Shown: in pieces, positions 1 to 8,312 of the stretch | Position numbering within the stretch: position 1 is the first letter of the stretch | Layout of the letters: every line of letters begins with the position of its first letter | Assembly: GCF_007829035.1 (NCBI RefSeq) | Contig: NZ_VIVQ01000002.1 | Location: 372,001-436,000 of the forward strand | Length of the DNA stretch: 64,000 nt | Source: Rudaeicoccus suwonensis | Lineage (GTDB): Bacteria > Actinomycetota > Actinomycetes > Actinomycetales > Dermatophilaceae | Direction of reading: 5' to 3' | Translations under genes and position numbers: made by a program | The notes under the pieces: model-generated | Told to the model about the DNA's origin: nothing | The model's database searches: none | What the model saw: the letters and a program-made list of their open reading frames with translations, nothing else

Positions 1-147
1 TGGAGCGACGGTATGGCGGATCCCGGCGTCGCGGCCGTCGCGGTCGCCATAGGCCAAGCACCGATTGCCGCAGCGATCGTCGTCTTCGGTCACCGCGACC
101 ATGACCGCGAGACCCTCCGTGCCGCGGCTGCGATCCTCACCGAATGA
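1..147 (+). CDS. C-terminal end of an unidentified protein (partial)
   Basis: The first 48 codons of the window are open in frame 1 and end in TGA at 145-147. They have strong G/C at third positions, as real genes here do. The peptide ends AAAILTE and has a hydrophobic stretch (GQAPIAAAIVVF) followed by a charged HRDHDRET segment. The start lies outside the window. I cannot assign a family. It converges with the alpha-galactosidase gene and is separated from it by a strong hairpin, which fits a real gene end. Confidence 0.5.
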   Translation, partial: WSDGMADPGVAAVAVAIGQAPIAAAIVVFGHRDHDRETLRAAAAILTE

Positions 148-167
148 TCCTCTGCCACAACGGAATT

Positions 168-203
168 GGCCCGGCATACGCCGCGTATGGCGCATGCCGG
201 GCC
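168..203. terminator. bidirectional hairpin between convergent genes
   Basis: GGCCCGGCAT (168-177) pairs with ATGCCGGGCC (194-203), and an inner CGCC/GGCG pair extends the stem. It lies between the stop at 147 and the alpha-galactosidase gene end near 254, so it can serve both. No clear T-run follows. Confidence 0.6.
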
Positions 204-253
204 GGCCGCCGACTACTCAGACCCGATCGTCGACTCCCGACGAGGGGCGGACA

Positions 254-2442
254 TCAGGACTTGAAACCCACTGCGAAGACGTGGATCGCCGAATCGTTGG
301 GCAGGGTGATCTTGGCGACGGTCTTGCCCGCCAACAACGGGATCGAGTTGTAGAAGATCCGGTAGGCGTAGGCCTGGTGGCCAGGCCGGTCGGCGTGTAG
401 CGGCCCATGGTGCTGATCGCGACGGTGGCGCCCATGTCGGTGCCGTTCTCGAAGCTCCAGTTCGGAAAGCCGACGCTGGCCGACGACGTCGTGCCGTCGG
501 TGTAGGTCACTGTCACCGTGCCCGGCTGGTCGATCGCCGATCCGGACCCGAGGAAGGCCAACGCGCTCCCGCTGCCGGTGAGCGTGATGGTCTGCCCGTT
601 CGCCTGCACGTTGTCCGCCGTGCCTGCGGCGGCGCTGGGCCAGGTGAAGCTCACTCCGCCTGACGTGACCGTGGCTCCTGGCGTTGCACCCGCCGCGGCC
701 AGCAGCTCAGCTGAGAAACTGTTGTTCGACCCGTCGAAGTTGCCGACCGCGTAGTTCGAACTGTCAGTGATACCAATGTTGTTGAACGCCGACGCCAGCG
801 ACGGGTAGGCCCGGTTGGAGTAGATGTCGTCCTCCCCCGCGACGCTGGCTCGTGTCCCGTCGGACACGTAGCTCAGGCTTGCCGTCAGGATTGTCGTGTC
901 CGGTCCGGGTGGCGGGGTCGTCGCACCGGAGACGAAGAAGGCGACAGTCTGCGAGGCGCCCGGCTTCAGCCGACCGACCTTGCCCACAGTCGGCGCAACG
1001 CTCCAACCGGTCGGCACCGACAGCGTCATACTTCCCGAATTCACCGCACTGGGGCCGTTGTTCGTCACCGTCACCTTGATCGGCGTCTTCTTGCCCGTGG
1101 CCAGCGCGCCGTTGGCGAACGCCATACTCACCGCCGAGGCGAGCTTGCCGGTCGTGCCGCGATGCACGCGATACATCACCGTGCCGTGCGCCGGGACGAC
1201 CGCGGAGATCTGACCGTTGGTCGCGGTCTGGTGCCCGCTGACCAGATCGGTCAGCGTGAACGGACCGGCGCCCTTGAGGCCGGCGGTCAGCGCTGTGGTG
1301 CTGATCGTCTGCGAGGTGTTGCCGGAGTTGAACAGCACGACCGACGCGTCACCGCCGGCGAGCGGCTTGGTCAGCACGTTGTAGTTCTTGCCGCGTTGCA
1401 CGATGTGACCCTGCACGCCGAGGGAGTCCTGGTCGACGGCGATGATCCGCTTGTTCCCCAGGATGGCGAGCGCTTGCGGAGTCAACTTGGTCAGGTCGGT
1501 GCTGCTGATCAGCGGCGCGGACATCTCCGCCCACAACGACATCTGCGACTGCATCTCGGTCGTGCTCAGCCCGGAGTCACCGGTCAGCAGGAAGTCGGGG
1601 TCGTTCCAGTGACCAGGCCCGGCATACTTCCCGAGGCCCACGTTGTAGCTGTAGTTGTAATCGATCGCGTCCCACTTGGCGTCGCCCGACTCTTGGCCGA
1701 GCGCGGTGTCGGCGCCTTCACGCCAGAGGTTCGCGACCTTGCTCGCGTCCGAGATCGAAGACTGCCAGTCCGAGGTGCCCTGGAAGTACGCAGGCATCGA
1801 GTCGGAGAACACGATCTTGCGGCCGGTGGCCACGAGGTCGGCGCTGAACGTCTGATACTCCTTCTGATAGACCGCGAGCGCGCTTTGACCGCTCGCGACC
1901 GGCACATTGCAGCCGTCGAGCTTGACGTAGTCGACGCCCCACGACGCGAACGTGTCGGCGTCCTGCTTCTCGTGTCCCCACACGCCCGGATAGCCGCCGC
2001 ACGTCTGCGTGCCGGCGTCTTCATAGAGACCGAACTTGAGCCCAAGAGCGTGAATCTGCTTGCCCAGCCACGCCATTCCCTTCGGAAACAGCGTCGGGCT
2101 CGCCTGCAGCGTGCCGTTCGACGAGCGTGTCGGAGCCAGCCAGCAGTCGTCGACGGTGACAGTGTCGTAGCCCTTCTTCGCAAGACCACTGGTGACCAGC
2201 GCCTTCGCCTGGGCGAGGATCAGCTGCTGGCTGATGTTGCACTGGTAATACGACCAGTCGTTCCAGCCCATCGGCGGCGTCAGAGCCAACCCGTTGTAGG
2301 ACGGGGCCGGGTTGCCGGGCTTGACCGTCGTGGATCCTGCTGCGGGTGTCGCGGCTCGACTCGTCGCCATCGCGGGCGAGACGCCGGCGGCTCCCACGGT
2401 CACCATGACGGCCACCGTCAAAGAGGTCCTGCGTAACTGCAT
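254..2442 (-). CDS. secreted GH27 alpha-galactosidase, frameshifted near its C-terminus
   Basis: Glycoside hydrolase family 27 enzyme, expected to release terminal alpha-galactose outside the cell. An N-terminal signal peptide (MQLRRTSLTVAVMVTV...) precedes the start of the TIM barrel, TPPMGWNDWSYYQC. The nucleophile Asp lies in YVKLDGCN and the likely acid/base Asp in WREGAD. After the barrel comes a NEW3-type beta-sandwich and a C-terminal carbohydrate-binding-like domain. AGGAG lies 6 bases before the ATG at 2442. The original frame runs to 217 with an arginine/serine-rich tail. One base seems to be missing near 383-386: in the next frame the natural ending IFYNSIPLLAGK...HVFAVGFKS appears, with a stop at 254. 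The divergent LacI-type gene is the obvious regulator. Family assignment is firm; whether the shift is real or a sequencing error is open. Confidence 0.85.
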
Positions 2443-2574
2443 GACGTGCTCCTAGTGGTGCATCGATACGGGCTGACGCGGGCGCGCCAGCGGGGAGATC
2501 GGCCGACTCGTTTTGCGACCGCCTTCGCAGACTAGGGCAGATTCGGTGATCGACGTAGATTGCGAGAAGATTAT

Positions 2575-2651
2575 TTCGATCAAATTCGATCATCGCCGGC
2601 CCCCAACGAGCCTCGCTTCGTCATCCAGCACGGGCCGGTTAAAGTTCGATC
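2575..2651. promoter_or_regulatory. three phased TTCGATC repeats in a divergent promoter region
   Basis: TTCGATC occurs at 2575-2581, 2585-2591 and 2645-2651 in the gap between the alpha-galactosidase and the LacI-type regulator. Spacings of 10 and 60 bp keep the copies on one helix face. This suits operator sites for the neighbouring regulator, but binding is inferred. Confidence 0.45.
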
Positions 2652-2733
2652 CATCACGTATGCCGCAGCGCAGTCCCGCCACTGGTGGTCGCCGCGGCGC
2701 CACGCACGGTGTTCTTTCGAAGGAGGCCCCGAC

Positions 2734-3255
2734 ATGAAACGCGTCTCTCTGGCGGATGTGGCCCGCGCTGCCGGCGTCGGCAAGGCCACCGCATCGCGAG
2801 CGCTCTCGGGCAACGAGGAGGTCGGTATGGCGACCCGCGCCCGCATCCTCGACATCGCCGAATCGATGGGATACCAACCGAATCGGACCGCGCAGTCGCT
2901 GCGCACGGGACGTTTCAACGTCGTTGCGCTCTTCGTGCCACTGAGCGAGCCGTGGGTGGGCGAGGTGATCCGCGACTGCGCGATCACCGCATCCGCGGCC
3001 GGTCACCAGTTGCTGATCCAGGACAGCGCCGGCCTCGAGGCGATGACCTCACCGGCGGCCTACCTGCGCAGCCTTGCGGCGGACGGGTTGTGCGTCGTCG
3101 GCGCCAGCCATCGGGTGGCGGATGCTCTGACGACGACCCCCGTCATACCGACGCTGACATTGCTCACGGGTGACGACGAGGCGACCCCGACCGCTCAGGT
3201 CATCGATCAGGCAGTCGCGCGAATCTGCTCGGACGACGCGCACCGCCCAGCCTGA
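2734..3255 (+). CDS. short LacI-family transcriptional regulator
   Basis: The first ~55 residues are a textbook LacI helix-turn-helix and hinge (SLADVARAAGVGKATASRALSG, then GYQPNRTAQSLRTGRF). The following ~115 residues resemble only the beginning of the periplasmic-binding-protein-like effector domain. At 174 aa it is about half the usual ~340. There is no obvious frameshift continuation downstream, so it is either a naturally short form or a decayed gene. The start was chosen because AGGAGG lies 8 bases before the ATG at 2734. It is divergent from the alpha-galactosidase, so control of alpha-galactoside use is the likely job. Confidence 0.8.
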   Translation: MKRVSLADVARAAGVGKATASRALSGNEEVGMATRARILDIAESMGYQPNRTAQSLRTGRFNVVALFVPLSEPWVGEVIRDCAITASAAGHQLLIQDSAGLEAMTSPAAYLRSLAADGLCVVGASHRVADALTTTPVIPTLTLLTGDDEATPTAQVIDQAVARICSDDAHRPA

Positions 3256-3260
3256 CGATC

Positions 3261-3431
3261 TCACCCGACGGCCTCCCCCCGGATGACGACGAAGACGACG
3301 ACCGACATCAGGACGAGAAGCACCGCGAAGGCGATGAAGATCCAGGCATCGGACCTCGACAGCGGTTCGGCGAATTCATCGCGCAGGCCTGGAGCCCCCG
3401 GCGCCAGATAGCTGAACCACGTTGGTAACAC
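3261..3431 (-). CDS. possible small single-pass membrane protein
   Basis: A 56-codon frame starting at GTG 3431 ends with one membrane helix (WIFIAFAVLLVLMSVVVFVV) and a short RGEAVG tail. Nearly every codon of the last 40 ends in C or G, which is typical of genes here and argues against a chance frame. The ribosome site is weak and the start is uncertain. It lies between the LacI-type gene and the GntP permease, divergent from the latter. No family is recognised. Confidence 0.4.
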   Translation of the reverse strand: MLPTWFSYLAPGAPGLRDEFAEPLSRSDAWIFIAFAVLLVLMSVVVFVVIRGEAVG

Positions 3432-3616
3432 TGCAAACCCGGCCCGACGACAGGCCCGGCTGACTCCCTTGGGCAAGCCCCGCGAGGCAGGTGCCGGGCC
3501 ACCGCCGTCGCATAAGCCACTTGACCGGAGTGTGACCCTCGTCATACGTTTGGAATCGATTCCGGAACGGCGCGCCTCGCCGGCAGCGCAGTTCAATCCA
3601 TCGTGAGGACCCCTGC

Positions 3617-5068
3617 ATGAGTGCACATTCCTGGTATCTCCTGGCGCTGCTGGTGGCGTCGATCGTCGTCCTGGTGACGCTGATCAACTCGCGGCTGAAG
3701 TTCCACCCGTTCGTCGCACTGATGGTCGTGTCGGTCGCGGTCGGCATCTTCGCCGGCGAACCCGCGGCCAAGATCGGCTCCTCGATCGAGAGCGGCGCCG
3801 GCGGCATCCTCGGCAACGTGGGTGTGACACTCGCGCTGGGCGCGATGCTCGGCCGGTTGCTGTCGGACTCAGGTGCCACTGACCGGATCGCCACGGCGAT
3901 CGTGGACCGCTCATCGACGGCTGTGCTGCCATATGCGATGGGCGCCGCAGCCTTCGTCATCGGCGTGCCGATGTTCTTCGAAATCGGCCTGATCGTGTTG
4001 CTGCCGCTGGTGTTCAGCGTTGCGCAACGGGTTCGCGAGGAACGTCCCGAGGCAGGCTCGCCATACACGATGTTGGTCGTGCCGACGATCGCTGCTCTGG
4101 CAACACTGCACGGCATGGTGCCGCCACACCCTGGGCCGCTGGTCGCAGTCGACGGACTGCACGCCAACCTCGGCAAGACCATCGTGCTCGGCCTGCTGTG
4201 CGCCATCCCGACCGTCATCGTCTCCGGCCCGCTCTACGCCCGGTTCATCTCCCGTCGCGTCGAGATCGAGCCTGACGCAGCACTCGTGGCGCAGTTCACC
4301 ACCGCGGCGGCCGGCCCGACGAATGCACTCGCCGGCACTGGTGTGCCGGTGGGATCCGTGCATCGCAGCGTGGGCGAAGGCGAACCGAAGACCACCCGTC
4401 AGGCAAACATGGGCCTGGCCATCTGCGCGATTCTGATCCCCGTCGTGCTCATGTTGTTCCAGACGGTGGTGCAGGTCTGGTTCTCGCACGACAGCGACAT
4501 TTCCGACGTTGCGACGCTCGTCGGCACACCTGTCGTCGCGATGCTGATCGGCTTCCTGTTCGCTTTGTTCGCGCTGGGTTTCGGCACTGGCCAGGATGGC
4601 GAGACGCTGCGGCGCTCGGTGTCCGAGTCGCTGAAAGCCGTCGTCGGCATCCTGCTGATCATCGGTGGTGGCGGCGCGTTCAACGGCGTGCTCGAGACGA
4701 CCGGCATCGGCGGCGCGATCGCGTCGGCCGCGTCGCACACCAACGTGAATGTGATCGTGCTCGGCTGGCTGCTCGCGCTGCTGCTGTCCGCGTCCACCGG
4801 TTCCGCGACCGTCGGCATCGTCTCGGCCACCGGCATCGTCGCGCCGTTGGTGCATGACGGATCGTCCTGGCACACCTCGTTGGTCGTGCTGGCGATCGGA
4901 GCCGGTTCGATCGGTTTGAACTACGTCAACCACGCCGGCTTCTGGCTGGTCAAAGAATCCTTCGGTATGTCGATGACCAATGCCACCAAGGTGCACACCG
5001 CAGTGCAGACGCTGGTCAGTGTGGTGGCCTTCATCTGCATCCTGGTGCTGTCGATCTTCATCCACTAA
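3617..5068 (+). CDS. GntP-family gluconate/organic acid permease
   Basis: An integral membrane symporter of 483 aa, the usual GntP length, with 12-14 hydrophobic helices. GntP hallmarks seen include MLVVPTIAALATLHGMVPPHPGP around residue 160 and the conserved C-terminal segment SIGLNYVNHAGFWLVKE. Gluconate or a related sugar acid is the likely substrate; the exact one cannot be read from sequence. GAGGA lies about 8 bases before the ATG. No gluconate kinase is adjacent. It converges with the downstream oxidoreductase, and a hairpin separates them. Confidence 0.88.
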   Translation: MSAHSWYLLALLVASIVVLVTLINSRLKFHPFVALMVVSVAVGIFAGEPAAKIGSSIESGAGGILGNVGVTLALGAMLGRLLSDSGATDRIATAIVDRSSTAVLPYAMGAAAFVIGVPMFFEIGLIVLLPLVFSVAQRVREERPEAGSPYTMLVVPTIAALATLHGMVPPHPGPLVAVDGLHANLGKTIVLGLLCAIPTVIVSGPLYARFISRRVEIEPDAALVAQFTTAAAGPTNALAGTGVPVGSVHRSVGEGEPKTTRQANMGLAICAILIPVVLMLFQTVVQVWFSHDSDISDVATLVGTPVVAMLIGFLFALFALGFGTGQDGETLRRSVSESLKAVVGILLIIGGGGAFNGVLETTGIGGAIASAASHTNVNVIVLGWLLALLLSASTGSATVGIVSATGIVAPLVHDGSSWHTSLVVLAIGAGSIGLNYVNHAGFWLVKESFGMSMTNATKVHTAVQTLVSVVAFICILVLSIFIH

Positions 5069-5091
5069 CCGGCGCCGCACAGCCGCCGAAG

Positions 5092-5129
5092 GCTCGTCAT
5101 CGAGGTATCACGACACGTCGATGACGAGC
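5092..5129. terminator. hairpin between convergent genes
   Basis: GCTCGTCATCGA (5092-5103) pairs perfectly with TCGATGACGAGC (5118-5129) across a 14-nt loop. It overlaps the last codons of the minus-strand oxidoreductase and follows the permease stop by 24 nt. Confidence 0.6.
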
Positions 5130-6037
5130 TTTCCGTTGCTGTGGCCAGACCTGCTGCGCTCGAATGCCGTTGCCACATCGGCAAGTCCGAATCTTTCTGC
5201 GATGTCGATCCGCAGCCCACCACTCGCGGCCAGATCGGCCAACCACTGCAACTCCGCGCCGTCGGGACGCACCCAGATCCACAACCCGCCGTGCTGTTCG
5301 ACGGACGGATCCGCGATCGACGCGTGCCGACCGCCCGATGCAAGCACGGCCAGAGTGTCTTCGAGAACTCCACCGACCAGGTCCGCCACCGCATCGACAC
5401 CATCGGGCGCGATCTCACGAACGCGGTCGACGAGTCCATCGCCATACGCGACAGGTATGACGCCGAGATCGCGCAGCGCGTCGTGATTGCTCGGCGAGGC
5501 TGTGCCGATGACGGTCGTCGCGCCGAGCTCACGGGCCAGTTGGACGGCGAATCGGCCGACACCGCCCGCGGCCGCGTGCACGAGCACGGTGTCACCGGTC
5601 CCGACGTCGAGTCGGCGCATCACACGTAGGGCGGTCAGCCCGGCGAGTGGGAGGGCGGCGGCGCCAGCCCAGTCGAGCTCGGCGGGCTTGGTGGCGAGCG
5701 CCCGCACGGGCACGGTGACCAATTCGGCGAAGGTTCCGCCGTGCACCCAGTCCTTACGGGCATACGCCAGAACCTCGTCCCCAGAGGCGAATTCGGGCGT
5801 GTCAGGACCAACGGCACGTATGACGCCGGCGACATCCCAACCGGGCACGATCGGGAAGCTGGCCTCCATCATCCCGTCGAGGCCGCCTGCCATGAGCTTC
5901 CAGTCGACCGGATTGACACCGGCGGCACGGACCTCGACGAGCGCTTCGCCGGGGCCGACCTTGGGATCCGGCACGTCGCGGATCTGCAGAACGTCGTTGT
6001 CACCGAACTTGTCGTATGTCGCTGCACGCATATTCAT
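5108..6037 (-). CDS. NAD(P)H-dependent quinone oxidoreductase-like MDR protein
   Basis: Medium-chain dehydrogenase/reductase of 309 aa. The N-terminal GroES-like domain carries AAGVNPVDWKLMAG and PGWDVAGVI. The Rossmann part has the HAAAGGVGRFAVQLARELGA nucleotide-binding loop near residue 155, typical of NADPH-dependent zinc-free quinone reductases. No zinc-binding cysteines were seen. The ATG at 6037 lacks a good ribosome site, and a second ATG two codons later is possible. The substrate is unknown. Confidence 0.85.
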   Translation of the reverse strand: MNMRAATYDKFGDNDVLQIRDVPDPKVGPGEALVEVRAAGVNPVDWKLMAGGLDGMMEASFPIVPGWDVAGVIRAVGPDTPEFASGDEVLAYARKDWVHGGTFAELVTVPVRALATKPAELDWAGAAALPLAGLTALRVMRRLDVGTGDTVLVHAAAGGVGRFAVQLARELGATTVIGTASPSNHDALRDLGVIPVAYGDGLVDRVREIAPDGVDAVADLVGGVLEDTLAVLASGGRHASIADPSVEQHGGLWIWVRPDGAELQWLADLAASGGLRIDIAERFGLADVATAFERSRSGHSNGKLVIDVS

Positions 6038-6097
6038 GGCAAGGTGCTGCGCGGCCCCGGTATTCCGTGACGTGCGGCACCTCGTCGCGAGGCGACG

Positions 6098-6115
6098 CGT
6101 CCTCCCGGGAGGACG
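6098..6115. terminator. 18-bp perfect palindrome downstream of the isochorismatase-family gene
   Basis: CGTCCTCCCGGGAGGACG is self-complementary and abuts the stop of the isochorismatase-family gene at 6117 on the minus strand. It could act as a terminator or attenuator before the MDR gene. Confidence 0.4.
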
Positions 6116-6116
6116 G

Positions 6117-6740
6117 TCAGGCCGGCAGTGCTTCCACCACCGCTGTCGACTCCAGCGGGTGGGAGAACATCGGGTAGTCGTAGGTGATCGCGTTGTCGTG
6201 CTCCGCGGCCGAGGTGGCCGCCATACAGTCCGTCAAAGTGATGACGCGGTAACCATTTTCGTAGGCCGAGCGCATCGTCGACTCGACGCAGCAGTTGGTG
6301 AGGAAGCCGCCGAGGATCACCGTGTCGATGCCCTTGCTGCGCAGGATGAAGTCGAGGTTGGTGCTGGCGAAGGTGTCGAGGCCGCGTTTGCCTTCGATGA
6401 GTATGTCGCCGTCCGCGAGCGCGAGGTCGTCGACGATGTCGGCGCCCCACGTGCCTTTCACGAAGGCGTTGCCACCGACGACTCCGGCGAGGATGCCGTA
6501 GGGGTGTCGCGTGAGCTCGCCGAAACCGGGCGCGAAGGTGATCGGAGCGTGCATGATCGTGACACCCGCCGCGCGCGCTTTGTCAACAAACGCAACGGTG
6601 TTCGCGAGCATGCCGGTCTTGTCCATCACCGGCGCGACGGCGTCGTGCAGCACCCCACCGGGCGAGGTGAACTCGTTCTGAAACTCGATCAGGACCACCG
6701 CTGTGCGCGACGGGTCGAGGGTGAGCTGGTCTTCGGACAT
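6117..6740 (-). CDS. isochorismatase-family cysteine hydrolase
   Basis: A 207-aa cysteine hydrolase of the isochorismatase/nicotinamidase superfamily. The catalytic triad is visible: Asp/Glu region in VVLIEFQNEF, Lys in VKGTWGAD, and Cys in ILGGFLTNCCVEST with the cis-peptide loop. The start at 6740 was preferred over an upstream ATG because GGAGG sits 4-5 bases before it. Substrates of this superfamily vary widely, so none is proposed. It is co-oriented with the MDR gene, but the palindrome between them suggests separate transcripts. Confidence 0.85.
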   Translation of the reverse strand: MSEDQLTLDPSRTAVVLIEFQNEFTSPGGVLHDAVAPVMDKTGMLANTVAFVDKARAAGVTIMHAPITFAPGFGELTRHPYGILAGVVGGNAFVKGTWGADIVDDLALADGDILIEGKRGLDTFASTNLDFILRSKGIDTVILGGFLTNCCVESTMRSAYENGYRVITLTDCMAATSAAEHDNAITYDYPMFSHPLESTAVVEALPA

Positions 6741-6853
6741 GGGGACCTCCGTGCGGGTCGGTGCAGGAATGCGACAACGTCCATGCAACTCCGCAGCGGG
6801 CCTCACGACAAGAGGGTGCTTGACCGGTGGCGCTCGCACTCGCCGCTGATCGC

Positions 6854-8185
6854 TCAGATGTCGAGGATTCCGTCGACGGCTCTTTCCACGGGTGGCAGCG
6901 CCTTCGTGGCGATGTCCTCGTCCAAATATGCGCCGGCGTGCTTGTGAGCTACCGGAAAACCGTCGTCGGTGAACACCCGCATCGTGCGCCGCATGACAAC
7001 GCCGTCACGCACCGGATGACGGAAGGTCATCACCACGCGCGTCTCGGGCCAATCGCCTTCAACCGCTATGGCAAAGTCAGTCGGCTTACCCGGCCAGCGA
7101 AGAAGCGGATTCGGCTCGACGACAGGCGGTCCTTCGAAGCCCTGAAACATCTCGCGGAGAGCCTCGATGCTGTGGTCGATCTGCTGCTGCGGTGGGCGCG
7201 GGTGACGCGGAGCGAAGTGGGTGATATCGACGGCGTCGGCTGCCAGAACCGTGCGAACGCCACGGCTGCTGGTGACCGCGAAAACCGAAGCACCACAGTC
7301 GGGTTCAAATGGTCGCCATGCACCTTGGGTGACGCTGACCCACATCTCATCACCCACCTGCTGCAGGTCTGAGACGCGGCCCACACCGAGATCGACGCGC
7401 AGCACCTCCTCGCCCGTGTCCAGGTCGTGCGCTGCGAGGTTCGCGTGCCGATCAATGCGGTCGCCACCCGGGTCGGCACCGGCCCACCAAAGGCGGCCCA
7501 GCGCAGGCAAGCCATACCTGATGATCAGGTCGCGATCCTTGTTCAGCCAGATCCAAGCGTGCGGGCGATGACCGGTTGGGTCGGCTTCGGGAGTCTCACT
7601 TGCTTCAGTCGCCTCCATGCCCCGGGCAAGGAGCTCTTCGCGGGTGGCTGTGAAAGCCGAGATCGGAGGTCCGAAGCGCCACCGGACGGCGTCGGGTGTG
7701 TGCACGATGTGCGGTTCGCAGAAGAGCACCCACACGCGGCGATCGCGGGCTGTCACGGCAAAGACCGGCCTCTCGGTGACGATCTCGGTGCTAGTGCCGT
7801 CGGGATGGATCGCCACAAGACGGCCCGACGGCATCTTCGGCGGCCGATCCATCGGTGGCGCAGGGTCAAGATCTGAGCGGTCGACGAACCATGCGGTGTC
7901 CGGATCCGCGCCCGTCAACCACAGAGGCGCGTCCACCTCCGCCGTACGCACCGCGTCCAGCCGCGCCCACACGACCCGATTTCCTTCTCGGACAACGATT
8001 CCCACGCCGTCTCGTATGGCGATGTGGTCTCGCTCGTCGTCCACACGCGTCTCGGGCCAAGGCCATCCGACGGCAGTGAACGAGCCGTTTGCGGCCACGG
8101 CCACAGCAACCGGCCAGAAGGCGTCGACCAGCCAGGTGTGGTCTCCGCTGGGGACAATCCTTCCGGGGCGCAGGTATCGAGTCAC
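6854..8185 (-). CDS. hypothetical 443-aa protein, possibly beta-propeller
   Basis: Not recognised. The protein is soluble, with no signal peptide, is rich in Trp, Asp and Arg, and has many short alternating hydrophobic strands (VFAVTARDRRVWVLF, GDEMWVSVTQG, ASVFAVTSSRG) that would suit a beta-propeller. GTG at 8185 follows AAGGTG by 6 bases. Codon use is typical of the core genome here. It is the last native gene before the IS1380 copy. Confidence 0.7.
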   Translation of the reverse strand: MTRYLRPGRIVPSGDHTWLVDAFWPVAVAVAANGSFTAVGWPWPETRVDDERDHIAIRDGVGIVVREGNRVVWARLDAVRTAEVDAPLWLTGADPDTAWFVDRSDLDPAPPMDRPPKMPSGRLVAIHPDGTSTEIVTERPVFAVTARDRRVWVLFCEPHIVHTPDAVRWRFGPPISAFTATREELLARGMEATEASETPEADPTGHRPHAWIWLNKDRDLIIRYGLPALGRLWWAGADPGGDRIDRHANLAAHDLDTGEEVLRVDLGVGRVSDLQQVGDEMWVSVTQGAWRPFEPDCGASVFAVTSSRGVRTVLAADAVDITHFAPRHPRPPQQQIDHSIEALREMFQGFEGPPVVEPNPLLRWPGKPTDFAIAVEGDWPETRVVMTFRHPVRDGVVMRRTMRVFTDDGFPVAHKHAGAYLDEDIATKALPPVERAVDGILDI

Positions 8186-8312
8186 CCAAGCACCTTACGA
8201 GTCAGGGCAATCCAGGCGATAGTAGCTCTCTCAATTCCCGTGCTCCGCAACGCAATTCGGCATTTGACCTGAACTGGGTCGTTTGACTGCACACCTAAGC
8301 GGAGCCGCCTAG

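Noticed and set aside
1162-2436. Long open frame opposite the alpha-galactosidase
   Set aside because: It is the mirror of a well-supported GH27 gene; GC-rich codons keep the opposite strand open. No family motif.
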